Origin: Lindgomyces ingoldianus
Taxonomy: Eukaryota; Ascomycota; Dothideomycetes; Pleosporales; Lindgomycetaceae
NCBI RefSeq assembly: GCF_010093535.1
Contig: NW_022985232.1
Coordinates: 114,036-178,035, forward strand
Length of the DNA: 64,000 nt
Direction: 5' to 3'
Below the pieces are notes generated by a model that was not told where the DNA came from, made no database searches, and worked only from the letters and a program-made list of their open reading frames with translations. Positions 44,615 through 56,133 of this stretch are shown in pieces. A program made the position numbers and the translations under genes. The first letter of the stretch is position 1; each line of letters starts with the position of its first letter.

Positions 44615-45334
44615 ATGTGCCCTAACAGACATTCGTCACCACCACGCTGCCACGGCAACACCTATAGCTTTAAAGATCCCCGACGCCTTCCTCGTGCTCT
44701 TCATAACTCATCGCTTTCTCGCGTTCCTAGGATAAGAACAGTCTATCTTTGCTCCAAAACACGGAATGCTTCACTCTCTTCAGCCCGGTGGTGTCGTTCT
44801 GGCCACGGAGAAGCTAACTTGGCATCTTCACGGATTCCCAACGACCAAAAGAAAGAGCCACTTATAGTAGAGGCAACACAACTATCCAATGAAGACTACT
44901 GTAGTTTAGTAGCAGTGTATTTCGAAGCAGTTATAGAGTGTGCAGCGATGGCGCAGGAAGAGGGATCTAATATTGCGCCGGGACATCGGGTAAGATCTCA
45001 TCTACTTGAGGAAGGCATACCTTGATCCCTCATGATTTCAACTCTGCTATAGGTCTAAGCTAATTGTCTTATTTCCTTTCAGAATGACGTTATAACCAGC
45101 CCCGCTCTAGGCGTCGGCGACTACATCCTCAAGTGCCAGCGCTCAACAAAGCAAATCTGGCTGTATTCGCCGATCTCAGGGTAGGAAGGCTACGACTGGG
45201 TTGTACATGGGCAGAAGCAATATACCGATGATGGCGTAACGATGGGACAATGGCTACATATGAGTAAGGGTACAAACTTGTCAGAGGTATTGAATACAGA
45301 GTCGGGTTTACAAATGGAAATGTACTTTGGGTGA
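44615..45334 (+). pseudogene. Frataxin-like gene with an internal stop
   Basis: Two exons, from a possible ATG at 44615 to 44989 and 45083-45334 (intron 44990-45082, GTAAGA..TTTCAG, in frame). The N-terminus is Arg/Ser-rich, as in a mitochondrial presequence. LSNEDYCSLVAVYFEAVIE matches the first frataxin helix, and KQIWLYSPISG, then YDWV and GTNLSEVLN, match the conserved sheet and last helix. Frataxin supports iron-sulfur cluster assembly. A TAG at 45182-45184 lies between SPISG and EGYDWV, and the acidic first helix and middle strand are unusually diverged, so this is probably a non-functional paralogue; a normal copy would be expected elsewhere in the genome. It is uncertain whether the upstream presequence is complete. 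Confidence 0.6.
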
Positions 45335-45412
45335 CGTCCGTGCTGCTGCTTATGGCTTACCGAATATTGTATGACCCCTCCTAATACTGTTAATCTATCA
45401 TCTGGTTCTTTG

Positions 45413-45718
45413 CTACCACATCTTCGCCACTGGGGCTCTCCATGGTTCTAGCGGAACTTCACCCTCTCCTACATCCGGTACCGCGGCCTTCGGCTCCAAT
45501 CCACCCCATTCTTGCTTAGCTTCCGCAACCTGTCCTTCGCTTCTCCGCACCGCCTTGGCCTTTGGCCCTGGCGGATCTGCCTCTAATGCATCACTCTTCC
45601 GCTTCCGACCACGTTTCTTCTTGCCTACAGTGGCTTTAGGCACTTGCGCAGCCCTTGCAACTTTCTTCGCCTTGTTTACAACCCTTTTGGCCACTATTTT
45701 AGACAATATATAAGACAC
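45413..45718 (-). pseudogene. C-terminal fragment of a pogo/CENP-B-type transposase
   Basis: 101 codons read on the minus strand. A basic KKKRGRKRKS segment (AT-hook-like) is followed by an acidic/Pro stretch and ends PWRAPVAKMW, a tail I associate with fungal DDE transposases. The 5' continuation at 45719 and beyond is RIP-destroyed. This GC-normal piece may have escaped RIP. Confidence 0.5.
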
Positions 45719-47670
45719 TTAGTTATAAAACTTTAACTTTAATAAATATAAAGCCTTTTTTACTTTATTTTTTAGTACGTAGATAAGTAATAAGGTAAGC
45801 CTTATATAACTTAAATAAGTATTTAATAAAAAGATAAAATAAAAAGCTTAACACTCTTATTAACTATTAGTTGTAAATAGCTATAGATTACATATTACTA
45901 TAAATTTTATTAAGTACTATAATAATAATAAAATACTACAAGAGTTTATAAATAATCTATAAAAGCAGAGCTTATTTAGAGCAATAGTTAGCGCATTAAG
46001 GTGGGTTGTTTAGGTTAAAGAATAGTTGCAGCGTAATGCTTAGCAAAGTAGTATTAGATAGGTAATAGATGCATAACAACAACATTTAACTGCAGCACGC
46101 AACTAATCACAGCCTGCAACTAAGCGTGGCTGATACTAATCACCAACACACTAATGTAGCTACAGAGGTGGAATAGACGCAACTGACTATAATTTAAACA
46201 TGTTTTACACAACACATGCTAGAGAAAACTGCGTGCAAATTAATGTATAAGTGCACTTATATTAAGTATCTGTTTCTTTTAAAAAAGAATGTAAGAAGTA
46301 CATAAAGTAATAATAAAATAGTATTACTAAGGTTTATTTAAAGAAACTATAGCTAACTAGCACGCCTAAAAGAGGAGATTCTGCTCAACCTTTCGTTCTG
46401 CAAACCTAAATATATTTAGTAGAGCAAGCTTTGCTAATAATCTCTCTAGCTATTTGTCTACCTTATTTAACTTATACTTTACAGCTTTTAGATGGTTACA
46501 TGTTTAAGCCTCTATTAATTGCCTACTTAGCTAAGCTAGTAGATTTTATATATAAGTACTAAAAACTATTAACTATTATAAAAAACTACTTTACATATTT
46601 AATAAAGCCTAGCTAATGTTATTTAAATTAAAAACTATTTTTAAAGCATTTATAATATATAGTTTATTTTTATATAATTTAGAAGGAATCTTAGCATAAT
46701 TTAACATTAAAAAAAAGAACTAGCCATTCTCTAGTAATAGTACTACTTTAGTACTAGGCGCTTTTAATTAGAGAAAGATGAAGAGGATTTTATACTAAGT
46801 TATTAATAATATTTATAGTAAGTAGTTATATTCGCTTAGTTAAACTATTTATATAATTTTATATTATAACAAATTACTCTAGTATAAGGTTAAACATCTT
46901 AAATAAGCTTTTTTTAATAAAAAAGTGTTACTACTAGCATAGAAAGCCTTTCCTACTTAAAGATCTACTTAAGTATAATAGTAAAGTATAAGGACAGAGC
47001 TGTGTACCACTGCGCTAATATAACTAAAAAGGTGTGAATAATTAACTAACAGTTAATTATTGCGTACAGAATAGTATATATACCTGTTGCACGTAAGCGC
47101 TATCTTAGCTTTACATAAAGTAGTCTTTTAGTTACTAAATAAAGTATGTAAAGCATATAATTTTCAAGCTTAAAAAAGAAAATAACAAAGCTTAAAAAAG
47201 TATAAAAAAAAGTAAAAATAGCGCATATACTAAAAAAAAAAATATGTATAAAAGTAACTAGTAGTAAAAGAAATCTAACTTTAAAAGCAACGCGTTAAGG
47301 TAGCTTAAAAAAAGAAAGTAAAGTTTACTAAAAAGCTACTACACAACTAATAAAAAACATCTAATTAGCTAAAAAAGTTAAGAAGAAAGCCTCTACACTA
47401 ATTACTAGTAATAAAAATAAGAAGAAGAATTATATTAAGAATGAATTAGTTATAGAGGTTACTGTGTCTACTCTAGCCTAAAGTTTATGTAGCAGGTGGA
47501 TTAACCTTTCTAAAAGGTTTCTTATATAATAGATTAATTAATTAGTAAGCTTTTTTTTATAACTCTAGAAAACTACTTTATTTTATAAGCTTTATAGAGC
47601 TGAATAGCTTTAAAAGTTTAAGGGTAACATCATAAAACTGTGGGTTACAAGGGGCTGTGCGTTAGGCGAT
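45719..47670 (-). mobile_element. RIP-degraded DNA transposon (family D), left copy
   Basis: AT-rich block that shares long stretches with 53001-53470 (for example AAATATAAAGCCTTTTTTAC). At its right end, 47641-47670, lies GGGTTACAAGGGGCTGTGCG, whose reverse complement starts the right copy at 52298. The left end is not defined. An unrelated repeat with a tRNA-like A box lies inside at 46980-47115. Confidence 0.55.
46980..47115 (-). repeat. Second copy of the repeat with tRNA-like A box
   Basis: Reverse-strand match of 28763-28910, including GCGCAGTGGTACACAGCTC and GTATATATAC. RIP-type changes distinguish the two. Confidence 0.45.
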
Positions 47671-47834
47671 GAAACATAGTACGCTGCCACACAGGTTTTT
47701 TTTTTTTTAGAAGTATTGAGTAAATTTACGTTGCAATTCAGTCTGCTCACGTTCCTCTGTAGAATCTTTAATTTCTCCGGCGACTCGTTGTTCCAGCCGG
47801 CGCTGAGCCTAAACAGGAAAGAGTGTGTACCTTT

Positions 47835-49094
47835 CTAATTCGCTGCTGCGCTACAGGCCGCTATTCTCTCGAACACTTGACGGAACATATCAGCCATCGC
47901 CTGTCCACCATTTTCAGACAAAAGCATATCCTTATTCTTTGCCGTCTCCTCTGCTTTCTCCTTCGCCCGCGTCAGCATCCCCTCCTCAAACCCACGCAAC
48001 CGTGGCTCGAGCGCTTCTTGCCACTTAGCGGCGTTCTCGGCCTCAGGCATCCCTCCAAGCGTGTGCGCTAGGTCCAGTGAGTCCCACAACGCAATGTTGA
48101 CACCCTCGCCGGCCCACGGCGTCATCAGGTGAGCCGCATCGCCAACCAGCGTAGCTCCCATGCGGGTCTCCCAGCGGTGACCGATGGGAAGCATGTACAT
48201 GGGCGCGATATCGGCCGGGCTGCCGGGGTTGTCCTTAGTGTCCTCGTCACAAGCTGTAGCGAGGAGGTCCTGGAGTGAGGGCGCCCACTTGCCAAAGAGT
48301 TTATCGTCACCCAGGAGCACAATCTTGGCTTGAGCGGCCGTCTTGCCCCCAAGCCCCACCGCCTCAGCCCAGTGCTCGTGCGACGTGCTCACAGCCGCGT
48401 ACACTCGGATGGAGTCCTGTGGGCCACGGTGGGTTAGAATGCCGTTGCCACCGCCGAGCGCGCTGAGTGTGCCCGACCCGCTCAGCGCAACCAGATGTGG
48501 GTATTTGGATGAGGCGTTCCTCAGCGTTGCAGTTATAAACTGCGCGCCGCTGTAGAAGGGTGTAACGTCTGTGAGCAGCTTGCGCACCCGGGACCAAGCA
48601 CCGTCGGCGCCGACAACGAAGTCGTATGTCTCGGTGCCGTTGGCACCCAAGTCGAGCATGATCTCTATCGCGTTTGTGGTCGCGTTGCGGGCGCGCTGTA
48701 CAGCCGTGACTTTGTGGTTCCATTTGATGAAATCTCCAAGGATGTTCTCGAGAAGCAACTTCGTGAGCGCATTCCGCGCAACTTCTGGGCGAGTCGAATG
48801 CTCGCCGTCATCAGTGTGCAACACGGTGGCCTGCGGGTCGAGGACGCGGCACGCCTCAGAGCAGTCGCCGAACGCTGCCTGGAGGCCATCCCACAGGCCA
48901 CACTCGCTCATTGCCCGTAACCCAGACTCCTTGTGCAGATCCAGCATGCCGGACGGTTTTGCAAGCTCCTCTGGCGTCGGCTTGCTTCGCAATTCGTAAA
49001 TCGTGAGGTGCATGCCTCGTTGTTGTAGTAGAAGGCCGAGTGCCAGACCTGAGGGTCCGCCGCCGACGATGGCGATTCGGGGTCGAAAAGGCAT
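47835..49094 (-). CDS. FAD-dependent monooxygenase (TetX/UbiH-like), intronless
   Basis: Intact 419-aa class A flavoprotein monooxygenase. N-terminal Rossmann motif IVGGGPSGLALG (9-20) binds the ADP part of FAD; the mid DG motif reads GADGAWSRVRK (162-172); the GD motif that contacts the FAD ribityl chain is LVGDAAHLMTPWAGEGVN (316-333). Length and order match the TetX and salicylate-hydroxylase-type group. It would hydroxylate an aromatic or polycyclic substrate with NAD(P)H and O2; the substrate is unknown. No signal peptide or C-terminal membrane anchor. It stands alone, with no neighbouring biosynthetic genes. Codon use is GC-rich and unmutated, in contrast to the AT-rich DNA just downstream. 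Confidence 0.9.
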   Translation of the reverse strand: MPFRPRIAIVGGGPSGLALGLLLQQRGMHLTIYELRSKPTPEELAKPSGMLDLHKESGLRAMSECGLWDGLQAAFGDCSEACRVLDPQATVLHTDDGEHSTRPEVARNALTKLLLENILGDFIKWNHKVTAVQRARNATTNAIEIMLDLGANGTETYDFVVGADGAWSRVRKLLTDVTPFYSGAQFITATLRNASSKYPHLVALSGSGTLSALGGGNGILTHRGPQDSIRVYAAVSTSHEHWAEAVGLGGKTAAQAKIVLLGDDKLFGKWAPSLQDLLATACDEDTKDNPGSPADIAPMYMLPIGHRWETRMGATLVGDAAHLMTPWAGEGVNIALWDSLDLAHTLGGMPEAENAAKWQEALEPRLRGFEEGMLTRAKEKAEETAKNKDMLLSENGGQAMADMFRQVFERIAACSAAAN

Positions 49095-50550
49095 TATGCG
49101 TGCGTGAGAGAGAGAGAACGGAAGACTTTGTGTGACTTTTGCTTTGAGGAATCATAACTTCAATGGGAATTTTATATCTATGTTCGATCGCGAACGTCCG
49201 TCGCACTTTGTTTACTCTCCGATGCGGAGGTTTCTAAAACTCCGAGTGGTTGTTTTCGTTCTGAGTTGCGCAAGCTACTTTCATCCGTCTCTTCCAATTG
49301 TTTCAACGTTTTATTTTAGCCCAATAGGAAACCGTCATTATTACTATTCGTGGCTCCATTAGGTGCCGAACATTTCATGACTCAAGAGCTGAGCTTGTTT
49401 TTAGCTCAGCTTTCGTAATTGCCTGTGCCGCCATTCGCGTTATGCAAGGTTACAGCATTCGAATTACAGTTTCGTGAATTGCTAGGCACCACTTAAAGCC
49501 GGTATCGACTCCCTCATTCGACAGGCCTCCTGCGACTCGGGCCGTTCTGTGACAAGAGAAGTGATAAAATCGCCTGTTCGGGAGTCAGAGAGGCATTGGG
49601 CGAGCTAGCATTAATTAGGATATCATCTAGACGTCGCGTCTCTTAAACACAGCTACCGAATCACCCCAAAAATACCAATGACAGCGACTGAAAGCAGCAT
49701 AGTGGAATAGATACAGGATAAATGGGTCTGGATTGCAGCCGCGGAGACCTAGTTACGCGGTGCTAACATTAGAGATTTTATACAATGTTCACGTTCATAT
49801 TGTTTGCAGTTGCAACCGTTACCTACTATAGTTACTCGATGCCTACGACAGTAGTATGCTGCCTGAACTTGTCATATGATGTCTAGCTCGCTCCTTTTGC
49901 ATATATAGATCCGTAGATACCTTCCTTTACCAACCAACTCCATTCCTCACGACCTCTGTGCCCCTAAGCTTCACAGATCGGATGGATGTCTCTCGCTGAG
50001 CCGTTCCGATGAACGCAAATCCAAAACAACACCCAGAAGTTTTGCTCGGCGTTCCGGACGCTTTTTCGCGGTCGGTTTTAATGGCAAGGTCGAGGACAAT
50101 CAAGAAACCATCGCCCTCCGCCATGGTCAACGTGGCTTTTCCGATAAATATATGTCGGTGCATCAACAGAGGGGCCATTCATAAGGTCCTCGTGCCGGTG
50201 ACTTATGCTTGAGGAGCAAACAGGAGTTACCTAGCGGGGAGAGGTTTGGCCTGGCCTCAAACCGTGGAAGGTGTGCGAGGTGCCCAACAGGTGTGACGTG
50301 GCCACCGGAAACTGGGGTAAAGGCTTGGGAAGCAGGCATGTCAAACTCTACTATATTGCTAGTACTGCTAGCTAATATATAACTACCTGCCAGGGACCGG
50401 CAGGTTCACCAAGGTCGATGTAGTACTTGCATCCCCGTAGCAATACTTCACCGGTCGCACTCTCATGACCGTCAGGCTGGTGCCTATCTATCACGCAAGT
50501 TATCCTCAGATGTAGCTGGCCAGAACCTGAGACGAACGAACTTCCTCCGC
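49095..50550. other. Intergenic, no clear gene
   Basis: Normal base composition. Open frames overlap on both strands at 49927-50212 but neither shows recognisable content. Promoter of the monooxygenase presumably lies near 49100-49350. Confidence 0.35.
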
Positions 50551-50965
50551 TTGGGAAGAATTGGCATCAGGATTCACTTCTCGCAATTCCAAAATCAAAA
50601 CGTCGTGAACGTGAGGTTGGATAAAGAGAGACGGGATGAAGTGTCCAAGGAAACCTTAGAAAACCGGTTCAATCTGTTCAAGAAGGTTAAGGAGGATTTC
50701 AGGTTTTTGAACAGCGATGCCTACAATATGGACGAAAAAGACTACATCTTGGGTGTTTCCGAGATATCCAGAGTCCTTATCCCGCCCAAATCTAGCGTTC
50801 ATACACAAAACAGGCTACGGCCGAGGGCCTGTTAAGATAATCGAGTGCACCAATGCTGCTGGAATCACAGTTCCCCGTTTCGTGGTATGGGGCGCAAAAT
50901 CACATGGCGATAACTGGGTACCCGTGAAAATGAGCCGATCAATAGATGGGTCTGTGTTTGCACCG
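50551..50965 (+). pseudogene. Pogo-type transposase fragment with frameshift
   Basis: Reading from 50551, LENRFNLFKKV then AYNMDEKDYILGVSE matches the conserved stretch around the first catalytic Asp (YNMDEKGY.MG) of fungal pogo-family transposases. A shift of frame near 50790 is needed to continue into VKIIECTNAAG..VPRFVVWGAKSHGDNW, the following core strand region. N- and C-terminal parts are missing. It is less RIP-affected than the long elements. It ends against the convergent F-box gene. Confidence 0.6.
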
Positions 50966-52036
50966 TTATTCATCAGAGGGCGTAGAGAAGTCATCACCCA
51001 GAATTTCAGACTCTAGGTCTGAATCGTCCTGGACAGTCCCACCGTCGTCTTCCCACGCCATGTCGTCAGCGAGTTTCATGCATTTACCGGTCAAAACATC
51101 CAACGACCGCATTTCGAGTTGCGGAAGCGTATGAGTTAGGATTCTTATGATTTTGGGAGACACCATATGGGCCGCAAGTGCTTCCGCCTGATCTTCGATA
51201 TCCGCTTTTAGTTTAAGAAATCCTCCGCCTGTGGGACCGCATCGTGTGGAGTGCGCCGCTGACGTTGTCATCGGTGACTCATTAGACAGGCTGAGGTTGA
51301 TGAGCACCTCACTTAAGCGTAAACTGGTGTCATGGTGTTGGGGTCTCAGAACATCTGCGCAGATGCTGCGCATGCGTAGTCGAAGACGTCTTAGAGTAGT
51401 AAGAAGGGCGCCGATACTCGTGCAAACGTGAAAATCGTCACGATGCTCTTGTCGCGGCATCAAGAGGGTCCCACAAAGGTCTAGCTCCAGGGCCGTCAGA
51501 TTTTTTCCCGACAGGAAGGCTCGTATCGTGGACAGTGAGAGATAATCGCGGCGGGGAAGAAGAGGGAGCAGAGGATGGTGTTCGCTTGAGGCTTGGATAC
51601 GTATTATCCGCAATTTTCGAGATTCTTTGGCTGTAATTGCAAGTTGGGCTAGGTCGTTATCCAGGGCTGTTGTCCAAGCTGTGAGCAATGCGCGTCCGAG
51701 ATCTCCGTCCCAACTTGAGGCAACCAAAGCATTCACATCCTGCGGATAGCTTTGTGACTCCGGTATAGAGCTCCAGCCCTCAAATCCCTTTAGGCCAAGG
51801 TCCAGAATTTCCAAGCTGTCTTTGATCAGAAGCAGGCTCCTCCCCACCTCCCGAGAAGATAGCAAACGCCGTAGGGTCTTTTGAAAAAGTTGAAGGTCCT
51901 TGAAGCACGCAGTACGAGCAAATCTGAACCACTGCTTGCAGACTGTGAGGCGTCCTAAGTCCTCACGGAAATAAGACGAGCCCACATGATTCATAACTTG
52001 TATCAGAATCTCTGGAGGCAATTGTAGGAGTGACAT
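50966..52036 (-). CDS. F-box-type protein
   Basis: Intact 356-aa single-exon frame. LLQLPPEILIQVMNHVG at residues 3-19 followed by CKQWFRFA is a typical F-box start, the Skp1-binding module of SCF ubiquitin ligases. The rest is Leu-rich with loosely spaced LxxL segments but no regular leucine-rich repeats that I can place, and the C-terminus is acidic (DDSDLESE). It would recruit a substrate to SCF; the target is unknown. Many fungal F-box proteins of this form are lineage-specific. No RIP-type lesions. Confidence 0.75.
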   Translation of the reverse strand: MSLLQLPPEILIQVMNHVGSSYFREDLGRLTVCKQWFRFARTACFKDLQLFQKTLRRLLSSREVGRSLLLIKDSLEILDLGLKGFEGWSSIPESQSYPQDVNALVASSWDGDLGRALLTAWTTALDNDLAQLAITAKESRKLRIIRIQASSEHHPLLPLLPRRDYLSLSTIRAFLSGKNLTALELDLCGTLLMPRQEHRDDFHVCTSIGALLTTLRRLRLRMRSICADVLRPQHHDTSLRLSEVLINLSLSNESPMTTSAAHSTRCGPTGGGFLKLKADIEDQAEALAAHMVSPKIIRILTHTLPQLEMRSLDVLTGKCMKLADDMAWEDDGGTVQDDSDLESEILGDDFSTPSDE

Positions 52037-52297
52037 GGAGTGTTGTGGAAATCAAGTAACGTCCCGGTATCGGTGAATCAAGAGGCTTGAGTGTCTTACA
52101 GGGAGTTCAAGGAGAGAAAGAAAGACGTCGAGCCAATAATAAACGGCTTAAGAAGTTTCAGTTGCTTGGTGTGGAGTGGGTTCAAAGCTCGCAGCAGATG
52201 CGATGCGTGTGTGTGAGTGGAGTGGTTTCTTCCCTCTGGATCACGGAACAACTTCGGAAGTCTGGCGGGGCAACGGCAGCCTTCTTTACTGTATTCC

Positions 52298-53485
52298 ATC
52301 GCTTAACGCACGGCCCCTTGTAACGCACACACAACTAAAATCCATTAACTTTTTAATTAAGTTTATCTCTACTAATATAGACCTAATTAAGGCTGCGCTA
52401 GTGTTATTTAAATTACTAAAGTTTAGAGAAAAACCTAATTATAGTATAACAGCAAGAAAATTTAGTTGTTGTTGCTCTATACTATTAAAGCGCCACTATA
52501 GAGTGCAGAGCACCTATGCAGAGAAGCATAAAAATTAATAACTTCTTAATAATGTATAAAAAAACTACTACTTACAAAGCTGATAATACATAATTGTGCC
52601 TTAGAAATAGCTAAAAAAAAATAGGCGAGTAAAAACTAGGTTAATTACTTTATTAAATAGTAAAACATTAAGCTTATATTTTAATAAACATCTAGCATAG
52701 ATTCTAGTTACAAAAGAGCTAACTTAGCCTTTAAATATAAGCTCTATTTTAAGCTGTTATAAAATTTTTTTAATAATTATAGTATAAAGTTACACTATAT
52801 TTATAATATAAATAAAAAAAACTTTTTAGTTAGTATACTATTAAAAGTTAAAAAATCTTCTTTAAATAGTAGTATAAAAAAAGTAGCATTAAGTAGATAA
52901 TCTAAAATAGCAATTATAAGTAGGTTATAACAATAGCTTATATATACGCTAATAAAACTTCTTTTACACTAGCACTAATTTATTAGGTTGTTTTAAGCAA
53001 AATATAAAACACTTACTTATAAAACTTCGACTTTAATAAATATAAAGCCTTTTTTACTTTATTTTTTAGTAGGTAGATAAGTAAAAAGCTAGGCTTTACA
53101 TAGCTTATATAAGTGTTTAATAAAAAGATAAAATAAAAGGCTTAAAGCTTTTATTAACTATTAGTTTTAAATAGCTATAGATTACATGTTACTATAGATT
53201 TTATTAGGTACTGTAATAATAATAGAATCCTCTTAGCTATCTATTTACTTTATTTAACCTATACTCTCTAACCTTTAGATGTCTGTATATTTAAGCCTCT
53301 ATTAACTGCTTACTTAGCTAAGCTAGTAGATTTTATATACAGGTGCTAAAGATTATTAACTATTATAAAGAAAAACTTTTTTTTATATATTTAATAAAGC
53401 CTAGTTAATATAATTTAAATTAAATACTATTTTTAAAGTATTTAAAATGTGTAGTTTATCTCTTTTTAATTTAAAAATAATTTTA
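52298..53485. mobile_element. Family D element, right copy
   Basis: Begins ATCGCTTAACGCACGGCC, the inverse of the end at 47641-47670. From about 52340 it is AT-rich; 53001-53470 matches 45719-46650 in the same orientation. It is cut by, or joins, the pogo-like copy starting at 53486. Confidence 0.55.
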
Positions 53486-54074
53486 ACGTTCTTTACAAGC
53501 AAGTTGCTTACACATCTAAGTTGCTTACTTTTGTTAAGACTACAGCCTAACAAACTCTATAATAGCCTATAAAAACCTGCTCTAGCACTATATAGTATAG
53601 TATAGTCTAGAATATTATTTAGATACTACTTTTACTTCTTACTTACACATTTGCGTGTTATATCTAGTTTAATTACACTATCTATAGCACTTTTAAAATA
53701 GCTTACCTTCTTTAGCTTACACTTACTTCTTTACTTTCTTTTTATTTCTACGCGCTTTAAACTTTTTTAGAGCTATTACGTGTAAGCTTTTTTAAATTAT
53801 TAAGGTTTTTTCTACTTTAATCTGCTTCCTTTTATATAATTTATATTATATAGTAGCCTTATTAGCTGCTTAAAGCTTAGTAATTTATTATTATACTAAC
53901 ACTAGCTTATATATAATTATTACTACCTTTGTTAAAACTTTTTTAAACACTTTAACTATAAAAGTTAGTAAACAATTTATATGCTTTAAAATTTTATTTT
54001 TATAAGTATTAATTATAACTTAAGTTTTAAAGTATTACTTAGAGTTTATAACTACTAGAGCTTGTTATATATAG

Positions 54075-54122
<48 letters not shown>

Positions 54123-54281
54123 ATAAAGTGCATAACTTTACATTAAGGTCTATTATAACTTATTATAGGTTAACAGAAACTAATCTAGTGCTTTAAAACT
54201 TTTCTTAGATATTACTAAAAGTAATTATAGCATTATAAGCTACTTTAAAGCATAGTAAAAACTATATTTTATAATATAAGT
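53486..54281 (-). mobile_element. Truncated pogo/Fot1-like element
   Basis: Starts after TA (53484-53485) with the family's 3' terminus in reverse orientation and follows the reverse complement of 38500-39298, including the zinc-knuckle and transposase C-terminal coding region. Similarity ends at about 54281. It carries an expanded trinucleotide run at 54074-54123. Confidence 0.75.
54074..54123. repeat. (GTA)n microsatellite
   Basis: About 16-17 GTA/TAG units in the pogo copy; the homologous place in the element at 31766-39298 (about 38696) has only four units. Confidence 0.95.
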
Positions 54282-56133
54282 TATCTTAGCATTTCTACTC
54301 TATTTATTTTTTATATTTCTTTCTATGCTCTTTAAAAGTGTAGTTGTCTACTAAGTAGTGTTTGTTTTTTATCTAATAGTAACATAGCTGCTAATTATTT
54401 TATTAGTAGGCTTTTTATTAAAAGTAGTAAAAGTTGCACTGCTTTTCTTTTCTACATTTAGGCTATAGCTGTTTTTTATGCTTAGAGGCTAGGCAATAGT
54501 GTTAGCAGTTTAGATTTTTATACTTTGTTGCCTATCTTATTATAATGTCTACTTAGTCTTTATTTAGAGCAGAATTATATAGCTACTATTCTACTTAATG
54601 CTTAGTTAGCTAATGCTTAACATAGTGCTTATTAGTGTACATATACTATAGGAGTAGGCAGTCTTTTAGGTTTAGTTGTACAGAGATTAGTTATTACTGT
54701 GTCTACTATAAATATTCCTTAGTCTAGATAATTTATACAGAGTAGGCTTTCTATTTACATGTTAGGTCTTTATGCTTTTAGCTCTTACATAGAATGCATT
54801 ACTATTTGTCTTGTCTAATTACTAATTCTTTTCTAGAGACTGCTAGGGCTAGTAGAGGTGTTTTAGGCTGTTCCTAGCTTAGTTTTAGTACTATAAAGTT
54901 GTTTATAAGCTACTTAGCGGCTTTACCTTTATTAAAAATGTTTTAAAAGAATTTTTAATAATGTTTCTTTAAAAACATGTAGTAGTACACCTTTATAATT
55001 ATTAATATAAGTGTGTACGTTTTAATGTTGTTTCTTATTATTACTTAATAGTGTATAATTATACAATGCTAGGGTCTATAGTTATTTCTATATTTTTAGC
55101 ATTTATTTTGCTAGAATCTAAGAGCTAACTCTCTTACTAAGATCTTTTCTATTAGTAAGTAAAAAGAAAAAATTATTCCTCTTTTGTGACGGCGTGTACC
55201 GCCTCACATGCTCTGCGGCATCAGCTCCCTCGCTTGCGCAACGAGTAGCACGCTAGTGCTACGAGTAGCGCCTTGGCAGGGGGCACACATGTATATTTAA
55301 ACTCGCAGAGCAGCTCCTCTGCTCCTTAGTTTAATCTAGTTGAGTTACACCACCTCTTGCTTGTAGCTTGAGCATGCCGACCGTGACATCTTTTTTAATT
55401 ATGTTCTCAATATACTCTTAAACTTAGAGTGTAGTATAGTATTCTTTAAGAATAGCTACCTTCTGTAGCATCTAATATAGTTTATAGCTATTTTAAACCT
55501 CTACTTTCTAGTTGTTCCTAGGGCATTCTTTACATTTATAGTTCTCTCTACATCTTTAGTAAAGTTCTTAATTAAGTCTTTCTTCTAACTTGCTAGAGCT
55601 TACTCTTATTTCTATGCTAATAGCTTTTATTACTACTTAGTTATCTTTATTCTCTGCCTTTCTAGAGTCTAGGCATTTTTAATAAAAGTATTTTACTTTT
55701 TTATAGTTTAAATAAGCTTTATTTTTAAGTCTTTTCTTTTTGTATATAAAAAGAGACCTAGTCTACTTTATTTTTTCTTAGGTTTATCTTAGTTATTTTC
55801 TTCTTATAGTTTTAATCTTACTAAGGTCTATTAGTTCTCTATTTTACAAAAGATCTTCTTTTTTTTTACCTAAAAAGTAGGCCTTTATTTTAACTTGCTA
55901 GTAAAGCTCTTTATAAAACATTTTACATAAAGCCTTTAAGTTAGTCTAGCTGTACTAGGCTTAATATTCCTAGAACTTAGCAGTATAAGCTTGTACTAAT
56001 TTTTTTTAACATAAGTTATCTATTCTATTTATAGCTATGTTTTTTTATTAATTAGTTTATAAATTCTAGTAGAAGATTCTTTAAAGTTTTACACATTGCT
56101 AAATATATATTAGGTGCTGTCTAGTAGGGTTGC
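54282..56133 (-). other. RIP-degraded retroelement-like DNA hosting solo LTRs
   Basis: AT-rich on both sides of the solo LTR at 55195-55388 and running up to the solo LTR at 56134. The minus strand has Lys/Arg-rich traces (about 55420-55830) that could be gag, but no motif is certain. The sequence continues after 56357 to about 56590. Confidence 0.35.
55195..55388. mobile_element. Solo LTR, 194 bp, GC-normal
   Basis: TGTGACGGCGTGTACC..GCCGACCGTGACA with a perfect 5-bp target duplication TCTTT (55190-55194 and 55389-55393). It stands out as unmutated sequence in a RIP-degraded host. No other copy is seen in the window. Confidence 0.85.

Noticed and set aside
48275..48999. Several open frames overlapping the FAD monooxygenase
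   Set aside because: They are GC-rich shadow frames of the 419-codon gene, which carries all expected FAD motifs.
49927..50212. Opposed open frames in the 49-50 kb intergenic region
   Set aside because: Neither strand shows motifs, splice context or composition that favours coding.
51231..51431. Plus-strand open frame inside the F-box gene
   Set aside because: Shadow of the intact 356-codon minus-strand frame.
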